Shown here: positions 23,707 through 31,681 of the stretch, piece after piece
Position numbering within the stretch: the stretch's first letter is position 1
Layout of the letters: every line of letters starts with the position of its first letter
Origin: Chloroflexota bacterium
Lineage (GTDB): Bacteria > Chloroflexota > Dehalococcoidia > Lucifugimonadales > Lucifugimonadaceae
DNA length: 48,765 bases
Reading direction: 5' to 3'
NCBI GenBank assembly: GCA_013204555.1
Contig: JABMNO010000069.1
Coordinates: 1 to 48,765 of the forward strand
Notes under the pieces: generated by a model
What the model saw: only the letters and a program-made list of their open reading frames with translations
Databases searched by the model: none
What the model was told of the DNA's origin: nothing
Program-made: the position numbers and the translations under genes

Positions 23707-23868
23707 TTAGTCGGTGCGCTTCGTCCGTAGTCCTGCCGTTGCTCTCCGAGCTTCGCTAAGAAGTTTTTCGCGCGCTTCTAGATTCGGCTTGGTCTCTGCC
23801 AAATAAGTGGCCAACTGCTTGGCCTGACTAGCGCTCAATGTGGGCATACTCTCAATCGGCTTCGCCAT
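23707..23868 (-). CDS. Small protein (53 aa), candidate partner or antitoxin of the GNAT protein
   Basis: ATG 23868 is fixed by a strong ribosome site, GGGAGGT, six bases upstream; an in-frame ATG at 23895 precedes that site. The protein begins MAKPIESMPTLSASQAKQLA and is charged and helical (LEAREKLLSEARRA) with no membrane segment. It lacks a recognisable ribbon-helix-helix or helix-turn-helix. The opening style (short polar leader, PTL, then a helix) resembles small genes I recall upstream of GNAT genes in other prokaryotes. It has its own promoter (23917-23945) and its own terminator before the GNAT gene. Antitoxin function is an inference from this layout. Confidence 0.65.
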   Translation of the reverse strand: MAKPIESMPTLSASQAKQLATYLAETKPNLEAREKLLSEARRATAGLRTKRTD

Positions 23869-23916
23869 TTTGAGACCTCCCAATAATCCATTCATACTTA
23901 CAAACTCAATGAATTA

Positions 23917-23945
23917 AGTATCTGATGAGTTCGCCGCGATGTCAA
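23917..23945 (-). promoter_or_regulatory. Sigma70-type promoter of the 53-residue gene
   Basis: On the minus strand a perfect -35 TTGACA (23940-23945), a 17-bp spacer and -10 GATACT (23917-23922). Transcription would start near 23910, about 40 nt before the start codon at 23868. Confidence 0.7.
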
Positions 23946-23952
23946 TAATCCT

Positions 23953-23999
23953 CGAATCAGCCTGCGCCCATTACATAGTAATGGGCGCAGGCTGATTCG
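23953..23999. repeat. Perfect palindrome 1 (22-bp arms, 3-nt loop)
   Basis: The arms are perfectly complementary over 22 bp and the loop is ATA. The tip reads TACATAGTA. It lies 7 bp upstream of the -35 box of the small gene's promoter, in a divergent region. It is not placed to terminate either flanking gene. Confidence 0.9.
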
Positions 24000-24005
24000 T
24001 TATAG

Positions 24006-24056
24006 TGAGGGTCTAAACCGTCCCCCTACGTAGTAGGGGGACGGTTTAGACCCTCA
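24006..24056. repeat. Perfect palindrome 2 (24-bp arms, 3-nt loop)
   Basis: The arms are perfectly complementary over 24 bp and the loop is GTA. The tip reads TACGTAGTA, like palindrome 1, though the outer arms differ. Only 6 bp (TTATAG) separate it from palindrome 1. Confidence 0.9.
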
Positions 24057-24170
24057 GTGGGACAACTGATGCAACCACACAAACTGAGCAAAAAGGCTAC
24101 ATTGAGAAGTCGTCCAAACTATGGTGCCGTAATGTCGTCAGAATGTTGCGCGTGAGATGAGGAAACGGTC

Positions 24171-25349
24171 ATGAAAATCAAGTCAGTTCGAGCAGTCGCG
24201 GTTGATGTGACGCCCAAGATGACGACTACGCCTCGTGTGCCCAAACAGCAGACAGCCGGGTTCATTAGTCCGATGCGCCGCTACCCGGAACTCTCTCGTG
24301 CCGACTGGGGCAATGACTGGAAGCGCACAGCGTGTGTCGTGACCGCCGAAGATGGCACGTGGGGATTCGGACTGACGCTGCACAGTGGCCCGACGGTGAG
24401 CCTGATAAACGATCACTTTGCCAAGTTACTTGAGGGTGAGAACGTGATGGCCACTGAGCGGCTGTGGGACGTCATGCAGAGGGCATCTTCACCTTACGGA
24501 ACCGCGGGGCTCCCAAGCTTCGCGATCAGCGCGGTCGATAACGCTCTCTGGGATCTCAAAGGCAAAATTCTGAACCGGCCGGTCTATGAGTTGATTGGCG
24601 GTCCGCAGAAAAAAGAGATCTTCTGCTACGCCAGCAACACCGATATCTCATACGGCACTGAGAACAGCATCGCCTGGTTCCTTGAACTCGGATTCAAGGC
24701 CGTCAAGCTGTTCTTGCGTGAGGGTCCAGACGCTGGCCTCGCCGGCCTCAACCGCACAGAAGAACTCGTCGCAAAGACTCGTGAGCAAGTTGGTCCCGAC
24801 GTCGAAATCGCAGTCGACGCGTGGATGTCGATGAACACCGAATACGTCGTGCGACTGGCAGAGGCGTTGAGGCCATACCGCATAAAGTGGCTGGAGGACT
24901 ATCTGCTGCCTGATGATATGGACAGCTACTTCCGCGTCCGGGAGCGTGTGCCGTTCCAGACACTTGCGACTGGCGAACACTGGTACGGCATGCAGCCGTT
25001 CGCACTTGCCGCGAGCCACGGCCTCGTCGACATCTTCCAGCCTGATCTGCAGTGGGTTGGCGGTCTGACCGCGGGTATCAAGATCTGCCACCTCGCGGAG
25101 GCCCACGGCCTGAGCGTCATTCCGCATGCCAGCACCAACTACCCTTACGGCCTACATCTCGCCTACGCTATGCCCGCAGTGACGTGGGCGGAGCGCTCAG
25201 AAGGAGTCGCGCCTCCCGGCGTGCCACTTGAAGAAATGGTTGTGCTGCCGGGAACTCCGGTCATCAAGAACGGATACATCACCCCATCCGATGCACCCGG
25301 CTTCGGAATGGAGTTCGATCTCGACTGGCTTGAGGAGCGGACGGTTTAG
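24171..25349 (+). CDS. Enolase-superfamily protein, L-rhamnonate dehydratase-like
   Basis: Protein of 392 residues. The N-terminal domain carries SPMRRYPELSRADWGNDWKR, a pattern of rhamnonate dehydratases. Barrel residues are visible: Asp in AVDAWMSMN, Glu in KWLEDYLLPDD, Glu in ATGEHWYG and the late His in SVIPHASTNYPYGLH. This matches the L-rhamnonate dehydratase subgroup, which converts L-rhamnonate to 2-keto-3-deoxy-L-rhamnonate with Mg2+. The related aldolase is not in the window. Only 9 bp separate its stop from the molybdopterin-binding gene, so the two are probably co-transcribed. Substrate assignment by family pattern only. Confidence 0.85.
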   Translation: MKIKSVRAVAVDVTPKMTTTPRVPKQQTAGFISPMRRYPELSRADWGNDWKRTACVVTAEDGTWGFGLTLHSGPTVSLINDHFAKLLEGENVMATERLWDVMQRASSPYGTAGLPSFAISAVDNALWDLKGKILNRPVYELIGGPQKKEIFCYASNTDISYGTENSIAWFLELGFKAVKLFLREGPDAGLAGLNRTEELVAKTREQVGPDVEIAVDAWMSMNTEYVVRLAEALRPYRIKWLEDYLLPDDMDSYFRVRERVPFQTLATGEHWYGMQPFALAASHGLVDIFQPDLQWVGGLTAGIKICHLAEAHGLSVIPHASTNYPYGLHLAYAMPAVTWAERSEGVAPPGVPLEEMVVLPGTPVIKNGYITPSDAPGFGMEFDLDWLEERTV

Positions 25350-25358
25350 AGCCGCTAT

Positions 25359-27611
25359 ATGCCGCCTACAAAACGTAGTGTTTATAAAGTCCTTGGAACG
25401 CGGCCAATAAGGCACGACGGACTCGACAAGGTCACCGGGCGCGCCATTTACGGAGCGGACGTTACCGCCCCCGGAATGGTCTGGGGCGAATTGCTCCGTA
25501 GTCCACACGCCCACGCCGAGATCGTTTCGATCAACTATCGCAATGCCCTTGAGATGCCCGGCGTGCTGGGCGTGATTACGCACGCTGACTTCCCGCGCCA
25601 CGATTCGGAAGAGATGCGCCGTGGTGCAACCCACATCATGGCTGATGAAAAGGTGCTGTTCAAAGGGCACCCGGTTGCCGCGGTTGCAGCGACGTCTCGC
25701 AACATCGCAATTGAGGCGATGAAGCACATCCAGGTCGAGTACAAAATCTTGCCCGCGGTGATGAATGTTGCTGACAGCATGAAACCAGACGCTCCACTGC
25801 TGCACCCGACCTTGGAATGTGATCACTTCGGTGAGATCGTGATTGGTTCGAACATCGCCAGTCATATTGCAGAAGGTATTGGCGATATTGACGCGGGATT
25901 TGCGAAATCTGATCTCGTGGTTGAACTGACGACCACCTCGCAGATGGTTCATCAAGGCTATGTGGAACCGCATAACGCAACGGCATTATGGGATGAGTCT
26001 GGCCGCCTGACGATCTCATCCAGTACTCAGGGGATGTTCGGAATCCGGACACAGGTTGCCGCAATGTTGGCAGTGCCTGAATCCCGGGTAAGGGTAAATG
26101 CGGTTGAGATTGGCGGCGGTTTCGGTGGTAAGACGTTGTCGTACCTGCCAACCGTCGCAGCTCTTCTCTCGCGAGCGGTGCATCGCCCAGTGAAGATGGT
26201 GATGGACCGCCCCGCCGTATTCGAGGGAACAGGTCCTGCTTCGGGTAGTGAGGTCACCGCAAAAATCGGCGTCACCAATGATGGGAAGCTCATCTCAGCG
26301 CATGTAGAGATGACTCTTGAGGCTGGAGCATATCCGGGTTCGGCAATCATCTGGGCAGTGCCATCGTCGTTCGCCGCCTACGACATCCCGAATGCTCGCG
26401 CTGACGGCTATGACGTGCTGGTGAACAGGCCGAAGACCAATGCCTACCGAGCACCAGGTTTGCCTCAGGTCGCGTTCGCTGTAGAGCAGGCGATTGATGA
26501 GATTTGTGACCGCATGAGCTGGGACAAAATTGACTTCCGGATCAAGAACTCTTCTCGTGAAGGCACCCAGCGCGTAAACGGACCTAGATTCGGTCGTATT
26601 GGGTTCGTGGAGACGCTGGAAGCAGCGAGATCGACTGATCACTGGGCCAGCCCAAAACCTGTGTCTGACAACCGCTGGATGAGAGGCCGAGGACTTGGCG
26701 TTGGCTACGCACCGCATTCCGGTGGATTGGCATCGGCGGCTCTGGCGCTCAACAAGGATGGCACCGTCTCCCTGACCGAAGGCTCACAGGACATCGGTGG
26801 CACCCGTGCGTCCGTATCCATGCAGGTGGCGGAAGTCCTCGGAATCGACGCACACTCGGTCATACCGGTCATTCCGGATACCGATGGCATCGGCTACACA
26901 GACGTCACTGCGGGATCCCGAGTCACGAACGTGATGGGGGTTGCCGCATACCTTGCAGCGAATGAGTTAGTGGAAAAGCTAAAAGCGCGCGCCGCCGTAG
27001 TTCTTGATAGTGAATCTGACGCCGTCGAGTTCGAAGATGGAGTATTTTCGGTCACCGGTCAGTCAGCGAATTCGATTCCGTTTGTCGAATTGGCCGGGCG
27101 GATGGACGAGACTGGCGGTCCGGTCACGTCGACCGGGTCCATTGACCATCAGGGCGACACCAACGGGTATGGCGTGCATATCTGTGACATCGAGATCGAT
27201 CGCGAAACCGGAAAGACAAACGTAATTCGTTATACGGCACTACAGGATGTTGGTCAGGCTGCACACCCCTCCTACGCGGAGGGACAGGTTCAGGGTGGCG
27301 CGGTTCAGGGCATCGGTTGGGCACTGAACGAAGAGTACGTGTACGACGCCGACGGCCGGATGGAGAACCCGAGTTTTCTCGACTACAGGATGCCGATCTC
27401 CATGGACCTCCCTATGATCGAGGCCATCCTCGTGGAAGTACCAAACCCACTGCACCCGTTTGGGATACGTGGCGCAGCTGAGGTGCCAATAGTGCCGCCA
27501 CTTGGCGCTGTGCCAAACGCCATTGCAGACGCTACTGGACATCGTTTTCTTGAAGCGCCAATCAAGCCATCGGTCATTTTGCGATGGTTGCTAGAAGACA
27601 AGCCGGAATAG
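25359..27611 (+). CDS. Molybdopterin-binding (large) subunit of a xanthine dehydrogenase-family hydroxylase
   Basis: Protein of 750 residues with the aldehyde oxidase/xanthine dehydrogenase large-subunit layout. The N-terminal a/b hammerhead domain has DKVTGRAIYGADVTAPGM (about 22-39) and RSPHAHAEI. The molybdopterin-binding part has EIGGGFGGKTLSYLP (about 249-263), NAYRAPGLPQVAFAVEQ (about 361-377) and the late GIRGAAEVPIVPPLGAVP carrying the expected catalytic Glu. It would hydroxylate a heteroaromatic or aldehyde substrate with water as oxygen source. The usual FAD and [2Fe-2S] subunit genes are absent from both sides, so electrons must leave through proteins encoded elsewhere. Confidence 0.92.
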   Translation: MPPTKRSVYKVLGTRPIRHDGLDKVTGRAIYGADVTAPGMVWGELLRSPHAHAEIVSINYRNALEMPGVLGVITHADFPRHDSEEMRRGATHIMADEKVLFKGHPVAAVAATSRNIAIEAMKHIQVEYKILPAVMNVADSMKPDAPLLHPTLECDHFGEIVIGSNIASHIAEGIGDIDAGFAKSDLVVELTTTSQMVHQGYVEPHNATALWDESGRLTISSSTQGMFGIRTQVAAMLAVPESRVRVNAVEIGGGFGGKTLSYLPTVAALLSRAVHRPVKMVMDRPAVFEGTGPASGSEVTAKIGVTNDGKLISAHVEMTLEAGAYPGSAIIWAVPSSFAAYDIPNARADGYDVLVNRPKTNAYRAPGLPQVAFAVEQAIDEICDRMSWDKIDFRIKNSSREGTQRVNGPRFGRIGFVETLEAARSTDHWASPKPVSDNRWMRGRGLGVGYAPHSGGLASAALALNKDGTVSLTEGSQDIGGTRASVSMQVAEVLGIDAHSVIPVIPDTDGIGYTDVTAGSRVTNVMGVAAYLAANELVEKLKARAAVVLDSESDAVEFEDGVFSVTGQSANSIPFVELAGRMDETGGPVTSTGSIDHQGDTNGYGVHICDIEIDRETGKTNVIRYTALQDVGQAAHPSYAEGQVQGGAVQGIGWALNEEYVYDADGRMENPSFLDYRMPISMDLPMIEAILVEVPNPLHPFGIRGAAEVPIVPPLGAVPNAIADATGHRFLEAPIKPSVILRWLLEDKPE

Positions 27612-27648
27612 TTACCGAGTCGAGATTTCGGAGAGGACTCACACCGAT

Positions 27649-27774
27649 ATGAGCGCTGAACGAGAGAACAACTCACTACGAGGTAAAGTCATTCTCGTCA
27701 CCGGTGGTGCAAACAGCATCTATCACGCCTCAGAGACACGCGAGCAGGCTGAGGCCACATGCGCTAGCCGGTGA
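27649..27774 (+). pseudogene. Truncated short-chain dehydrogenase/reductase (5' remnant)
   Basis: After the ATG an in-frame reading gives LRGKVILVTGGANSI, the start of an SDR Rossmann fold with its glycine-rich cofactor motif cut short. The frame then runs into unrelated sequence and stops after 41 codons. The remnant sits 37 bp after the molybdopterin subunit and abuts the end of the convergent PhyH gene. It looks like the stump of a once full SDR gene. Confidence 0.65.
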
Positions 27775-28624
27775 CGCCGTCCCGTCGCCGACGTGAAGCG
27801 GTCGTCGCACCACCTGATACCGGCCATGGGCCACCAAGATGCGCCTCCGATTTGAGCGGCATTTTTGCGCTTCCGGCGATGTTGTTCCATGTTCTGACCC
27901 GGGCGGCGTGATCTGTCTCGTACTCATTGCGTGAGAGTGTCGATGGGTGTTCGCTGTCCAGTCGAAGTCGAATCTCAGAGAGATTGGCGGGGTCGTGATT
28001 CCATGATGGCTCGGCACTCTGCTGAGTCCTGCTGAAGTGGAACTTGACCATGTAGCGAACTCGATCACTTCGGTTGCCTGTTCCGGCATGCCAGATATCG
28101 GGGTGGGTTAGCACGATAGCGCCTGCCTTTACGGTCGAGAATATCTGCCCGCGCAAGTTCACCAGTGTGACCATTGACTCGGGGCTGGCGACCCGGCGGT
28201 GACTGCCGGGCAGGATCACTGTGGGACCCATGTCCTCGGTTACATCCTGTGGGTAATACATCAGCATCGCCTGCCTGATGTGATCGCCGTCGCGATCTTG
28301 ATGGCCGCGACCGAACCTCTCGTCCTGATGCCACGGCTGGGCGCGGGTGTGCGGTGGGTTCATGTGAATGTGACCACCCTTGTCGCGGGTGTAGCCCGGA
28401 CCAAGGAGGCTCGTTAGGGCGCCGACCACCGTTGGGTGTCCCAGCAAGTCAGTGATTGCGGGGAGTGCTTCCGGGATGTGCTCACCCGGATTCTCTGGCA
28501 TTACCCGGAGAGCTTCGAAGATATCCTCGTTGTAGTTCGGCGCGTGTTCAGGCTCGATGATGGTGTAGCCATTGATGATGAAAGACGCGATCTGATGGTC
28601 ACTCAGCAAGTGCGGGTTACTCAT
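27764..28624 (-). CDS. Phytanoyl-CoA dioxygenase (PhyH) family protein
   Basis: Protein of 286 residues of the Fe(II)/2-oxoglutarate dioxygenase type. Iron ligands are visible: His 99 and Asp 101 in PWHQDERFG and the distal His 179 in HPDIWHAGTGN, with the 2-oxoglutarate-binding Arg probably in RVRYMVKF. The N-terminal FIINGYTIIEPE is typical. Such enzymes hydroxylate acyl-CoAs, small molecules or natural products. The last residues (ATTASRRRRDGVTG) look like read-through beyond the normal domain, and overlap the SDR stump on the other strand. The start overlaps the upstream 89-residue gene by 8 bp. Confidence 0.9.
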   Translation of the reverse strand: MSNPHLLSDHQIASFIINGYTIIEPEHAPNYNEDIFEALRVMPENPGEHIPEALPAITDLLGHPTVVGALTSLLGPGYTRDKGGHIHMNPPHTRAQPWHQDERFGRGHQDRDGDHIRQAMLMYYPQDVTEDMGPTVILPGSHRRVASPESMVTLVNLRGQIFSTVKAGAIVLTHPDIWHAGTGNRSDRVRYMVKFHFSRTQQSAEPSWNHDPANLSEIRLRLDSEHPSTLSRNEYETDHAARVRTWNNIAGSAKMPLKSEAHLGGPWPVSGGATTASRRRRDGVTG

Positions 28625-28886
28625 CGACGTCTACGATCTGATCCAGGATGAACTCGTAGCCATACACCCCAACCGCTTCCGGATGCCCCTCGGCACGCTG
28701 GGCTGGAAAGTGGATCACCTTCCAGCCATCCAGAATCGCGTGGTGAACCGTCTCATACGGCATATCCACTCCGGCCTCAATCTGCGGCGCATCGGAAGGC
28801 ACAGGCTCGTGGATTGCGAATCCTACGACTGGAGCCCTCAGGCTCCTTGAGACCGCGTTCAAGTACATAACTCTCTGACGTTTCAT
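28617..28886 (-). CDS. Hypothetical protein co-transcribed with PhyH
   Basis: A protein of 89 residues from ATG 28886 (MKRQRVMYLNAVSRSL), with no cysteine, signal or membrane segment. VDMPYETVHHAILDGWKVIHFPAQ and YGYEFILDQIVDVDE give an alpha/beta pattern. Its stop overlaps the PhyH start, which supports it being a real translated partner. I do not recognise the family. Longer in-frame starts further upstream run into low-confidence sequence. Confidence 0.65.
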   Translation of the reverse strand: MKRQRVMYLNAVSRSLRAPVVGFAIHEPVPSDAPQIEAGVDMPYETVHHAILDGWKVIHFPAQRAEGHPEAVGVYGYEFILDQIVDVDE

Positions 28887-29342
28887 ATTGGGGGAGGCTA
28901 ACAAGAAACGGCGACGCGCACAAACTGTCGCGTTGTTGACCACTCTAGAGCGCTCTGCACCCGACAAACTACAATTCATCTTCAGGCAACGACGGTGCGC
29001 CAGCAATGCCGAGAACATCTCTCCTCGCGGCGAGAATTTGGTGGACCAAATTCTCGACATTTTCCCGTGAATATTTGGTCATTGCTGATCGGCCTGGTGT
29101 CGCCGCAGACCTGATACAAATTCTGAGGTGGCCAAACAGTCGGTCGCTCAAGTAGAAACTGTGGGGGATTTCATCTCGTTCTTCGTTCAATCGAATACAT
29201 TTTTTACAATACGATCTAGATCTGCCACCGATTCGGATGGAACTTGTCCAGCTTTCAGGAGTCGTTGAAAGAATTCCATCAGATTACGAAATCCCATATG
29301 ACCCGTGATCACCGCCCCTATCTCGTTAGGGGCGCCAATCAT
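28887..29342. other. Decayed region with a possible small ORF and an inverted repeat
   Basis: Region on the 5' side of the PhyH pair. On the minus strand a frame beginning at TTG 29190 (73 codons, ending 28969) reads IPHSFYLSDRLFGHLRICI... then TKYSRENVENLVHQILAARR and is only weakly gene-like. A near-perfect inverted repeat of 12-bp arms, CGAGAATTTGGT/ACCAAATTCTCG, lies at 29031-29056 inside it. Confidence 0.3.
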
Positions 29343-29438
29343 TTATTGGGCGAAGGCGTGGAAATTGAGTTCCAATTCATTGAATGACACCCCAGCCATG
29401 CCAATGGCGTCGTAGGGAATAAAGTCTCTTTCGTCCAT
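29187..29438 (-). pseudogene. Unrecognised short gene with an in-frame stop
   Basis: Two in-frame segments lie end to end on the minus strand: MDERDFIPYDAIGMAG... (31 codons, 29438-29343, ending TAA) and immediately MIGAPNEIGAVITGHMG... (51 codons, 29342-29187), separated only by the TAA. The pattern suggests one former gene of about 83 codons interrupted by a stop, or two coupled short ORFs. The family is not recognised. Confidence 0.35.
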
Positions 29439-29780
29439 GCGTAGTTCGCCCCCGTGACACCCTTCTCATTACATCAGATTGCACCAACGCAACGCTGTGC
29501 CATATCAGGGGAGCAGGTAGCAAAGAAATGATCATCAATTTCACGAAAATGGGATCGCTAGCACGTCGACTTACGATTTGACCGAACATCGAGCGAACAA
29601 TAATGTCGTCGGAAAATCGGCGATTTCATGGCTCCCTGCGATTGCCTCGAATCGATCGACGCGCTCTGACACGCCTGAATCTGTGATAGCGGGATAGCAT
29701 CCACCGACAATCATCGAACACAGTTCGATCGGCACGTAACCTGCGGCCGTCATGATCGCAATCTCAGGGGGCACAGTCAG

Positions 29781-29972
29781 TTGAAACACAGACAGTCCGA
29801 GACTGATGTGATCGTGATCGGATCAGGCGCATCGGGCGCGGCGGTCACGTGGAGCCTTGATCGTGCTGGATTCCAGGTGATCTGTATTGAGCAAGGTCCG
29901 TGGGTTGATCCGGCTATGTTTCCTGTCGGTCAAGACGACTGGCATTGTCTCCAGTCACGATCTGACGACTGA
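29781..29972 (+). pseudogene. Truncated GMC-type oxidoreductase (5' remnant)
   Basis: The reading frame from TTG 29781 gives DVIVIGSGASGAAVTWSLD followed by GFQVICIEQGPWVD, the N-terminal FAD-binding Rossmann fold (GxGxxG) of glucose-methanol-choline oxidoreductases. It ends after about 63 codons, where a full enzyme has over 500. Nothing of the rest of the domain is found downstream before the usp gene, so it is a remnant. A minus-strand frame at 29571-29789 is not convincing. Confidence 0.7.
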
Positions 29973-30194
29973 TGAGTGGCTGGTAGCTTCACCCGCAATC
30001 ATCGTCAAAACCGGGCGACGCAGTTCAATCGTCACAGGTTATTCATGTTTAGTGCCCAATTAATGGCGGTATCTTCATCACTTGTTCGTAATGTCAGTAG
30101 ATGAAACATCCGCGCAATGGAGAGGCCCGGCATGGGCGCCTCACAGCCACCGAATAATCGCCGCTGCGCTCACATACCAATTTAGGAGGCTCCA
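29973..30194. other. Intergenic gap before the universal stress genes
   Basis: About 220 bp. A good ribosome site TTTAGGAGG is present at its right end (30181-30189); no other clear signal. Confidence 0.4.
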
Positions 30195-30692
30195 GTGATT
30201 TCCAAAATCATGGTGCCGGTGAACCCGGCATCGGTTTCAAATCCCGCATTCGAACTGGCAACAGAGACGGCAAAAGCGTTTGGCGCAGCAATTCTGCTGG
30301 CTACGGTCGTGAAAGATCTGGGCGCCGTCGGCAGCGGCGATATGTCTCCCGCTCAGGGTGATGACGTCGTCACAGGAACCGGTATTGGGCGACAAACGGG
30401 TGTTAGATCGGTTCATGACACGAGCACGACTCCGAGCCACGAGGGCGCCATAGCAGAGCAGCAACTCCAATCTCTGGCCAAACAATTGAGGCATGAAATA
30501 GACGTGGTCGACACAGTGGTTGCATCTGGTGACGCCGCTGACAGTCTCGTAGACATAGCGCACCGCGAGGGCGTTGGACTCATTGTGATGGCGACTCACG
30601 GAAGGACTGGCATCGCCAGGGGCGTACTTGGCAGCGTCACGGACGTAGTAATCCGACACGCCGAAGTTCCGGTTCTGGTGGTCCGAGGTTAG
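30195..30692 (+). CDS. Universal stress protein (UspA family), single domain
   Basis: Protein of 165 residues from a GTG start with AGGAGG six bases before it. The opening ISKIMVPVNPASVSNPAFELA and the late ATHGRTGIARGVLGSVTDVV with VPVLVV match the ATP-binding UspA type (GxxGxxxxxxxGS). There is a low-complexity middle (about 50-80). It would bind ATP and act in stress survival; a specific role is not readable. It is 13 bp from the next gene, a tandem USP, so both are in one transcript. Confidence 0.93.
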   Translation: MISKIMVPVNPASVSNPAFELATETAKAFGAAILLATVVKDLGAVGSGDMSPAQGDDVVTGTGIGRQTGVRSVHDTSTTPSHEGAIAEQQLQSLAKQLRHEIDVVDTVVASGDAADSLVDIAHREGVGLIVMATHGRTGIARGVLGSVTDVVIRHAEVPVLVVRG

Positions 30693-30705
30693 CGAGGGGC
30701 ACGGC

Positions 30706-31659
30706 ATGTCGAATACAACTCAGGACCACCCGGTCTCGCGAGAATCATTGGTACAAGAGTCTGAGTCCCTATTCCATAGGATTCTTGTTCCTCTGGACGG
30801 CACGGAACACTCTGAACGGGCTCTCCCGCTTGCGACCGAGTTCGCCAGAAGATCAGGCGCTGAGCTCATCGTTCTGAACGTCACTCCCGATCTTGCAGAT
30901 GATCAGCCCACGATTGATCTTTCAAATGATGAAGAGGATCACACCCACGCTGATCTGGGAGCCGTTCAAACCGAATACCTTTTTGGTCTCCGTGAGACCC
31001 TTCAAGAACGAGTGAGCAGACTTCGAGTGCTACTCGCCGGAGGTGATCCGGTGGAACAAATTCTGCAGATTGGCGACGACTACGAAGCTGATCTCATAGT
31101 GATGGCCACGCATGGTCGCGCCGGTCTTTCCAGGGGATTTCTTGGGAGCGTTACCGACGCAACGATCTCAAACGCCCACGTTCCGATCCTGGCGGTCAGG
31201 GGTGAAGCAGCTCCGCAGGGTCGATACATGAGAGTGGAAGTGGTCTACGTGGCGCTGGATGGTTCAGAACTGGCAGACACCTCAATACCCGTAGCGATGA
31301 GCCTGGCAAAAGAGTTTGGTGCTCGCCTCAATCTGGTGCGCGTTATTGAGTCGGATAGACAGTCTGTTGAGGTGACGCTCGCTCAAATTCACCTGGAGCA
31401 ACATCGCGTATCGCTATCAGAAGGTAACGAAGGAATAGAAGTCCAGACTTCACTTTTGAGAGGGTCTCCAGCAAATGAGTTGATGATGCTTGGATTGACT
31501 GCCACTGACGCAGTCATGGCCATCACGACCCGAGGAAATCGTGGCCTGACCCGCATGGTGCGCGGAAGTGTGGCAGACCACCTGATCTGCGAGTCTTCCA
31601 TCCCTGTACTGGTCCAGACGCCAGCTGGGACGAGCCGGCTGGGCGCCTCGATTCACTGA
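30706..31659 (+). CDS. Universal stress protein with two UspA domains
   Basis: Protein of 317 residues made of two UspA domains. The first has HRILVPLDGTEHSERALPLA (about 24-43) and ATHGRAGLSRGFLGSVTDAT; the second has VYVALDGSELADTSIPVAMS and TTRGNRGLTRMVRGSVADHL, ending in VPVLVQT-like sequence. Both carry the glycine-rich nucleotide loop. Fused tandem USPs are common in stress regulons. It is directly after the single-domain USP in the same operon. Function beyond ATP binding is not readable. Confidence 0.93.
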   Translation: MSNTTQDHPVSRESLVQESESLFHRILVPLDGTEHSERALPLATEFARRSGAELIVLNVTPDLADDQPTIDLSNDEEDHTHADLGAVQTEYLFGLRETLQERVSRLRVLLAGGDPVEQILQIGDDYEADLIVMATHGRAGLSRGFLGSVTDATISNAHVPILAVRGEAAPQGRYMRVEVVYVALDGSELADTSIPVAMSLAKEFGARLNLVRVIESDRQSVEVTLAQIHLEQHRVSLSEGNEGIEVQTSLLRGSPANELMMLGLTATDAVMAITTRGNRGLTRMVRGSVADHLICESSIPVLVQTPAGTSRLGASIH

Positions 31660-31681
31660 ACCCTGCTCACCCCACAGAACG

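Noticed and set aside
23953..24056. Double palindrome as a pair of terminators
   Set aside because: Both neighbouring genes start here and diverge, so no transcript ends at this place. There is no T-run either.
29377..29789. Two minus-strand frames of about 70 codons each
   Set aside because: No domain pattern; weak similarity of one (YPAITDSGVSERVDRF) to oxidoreductase subunits is too thin to call.
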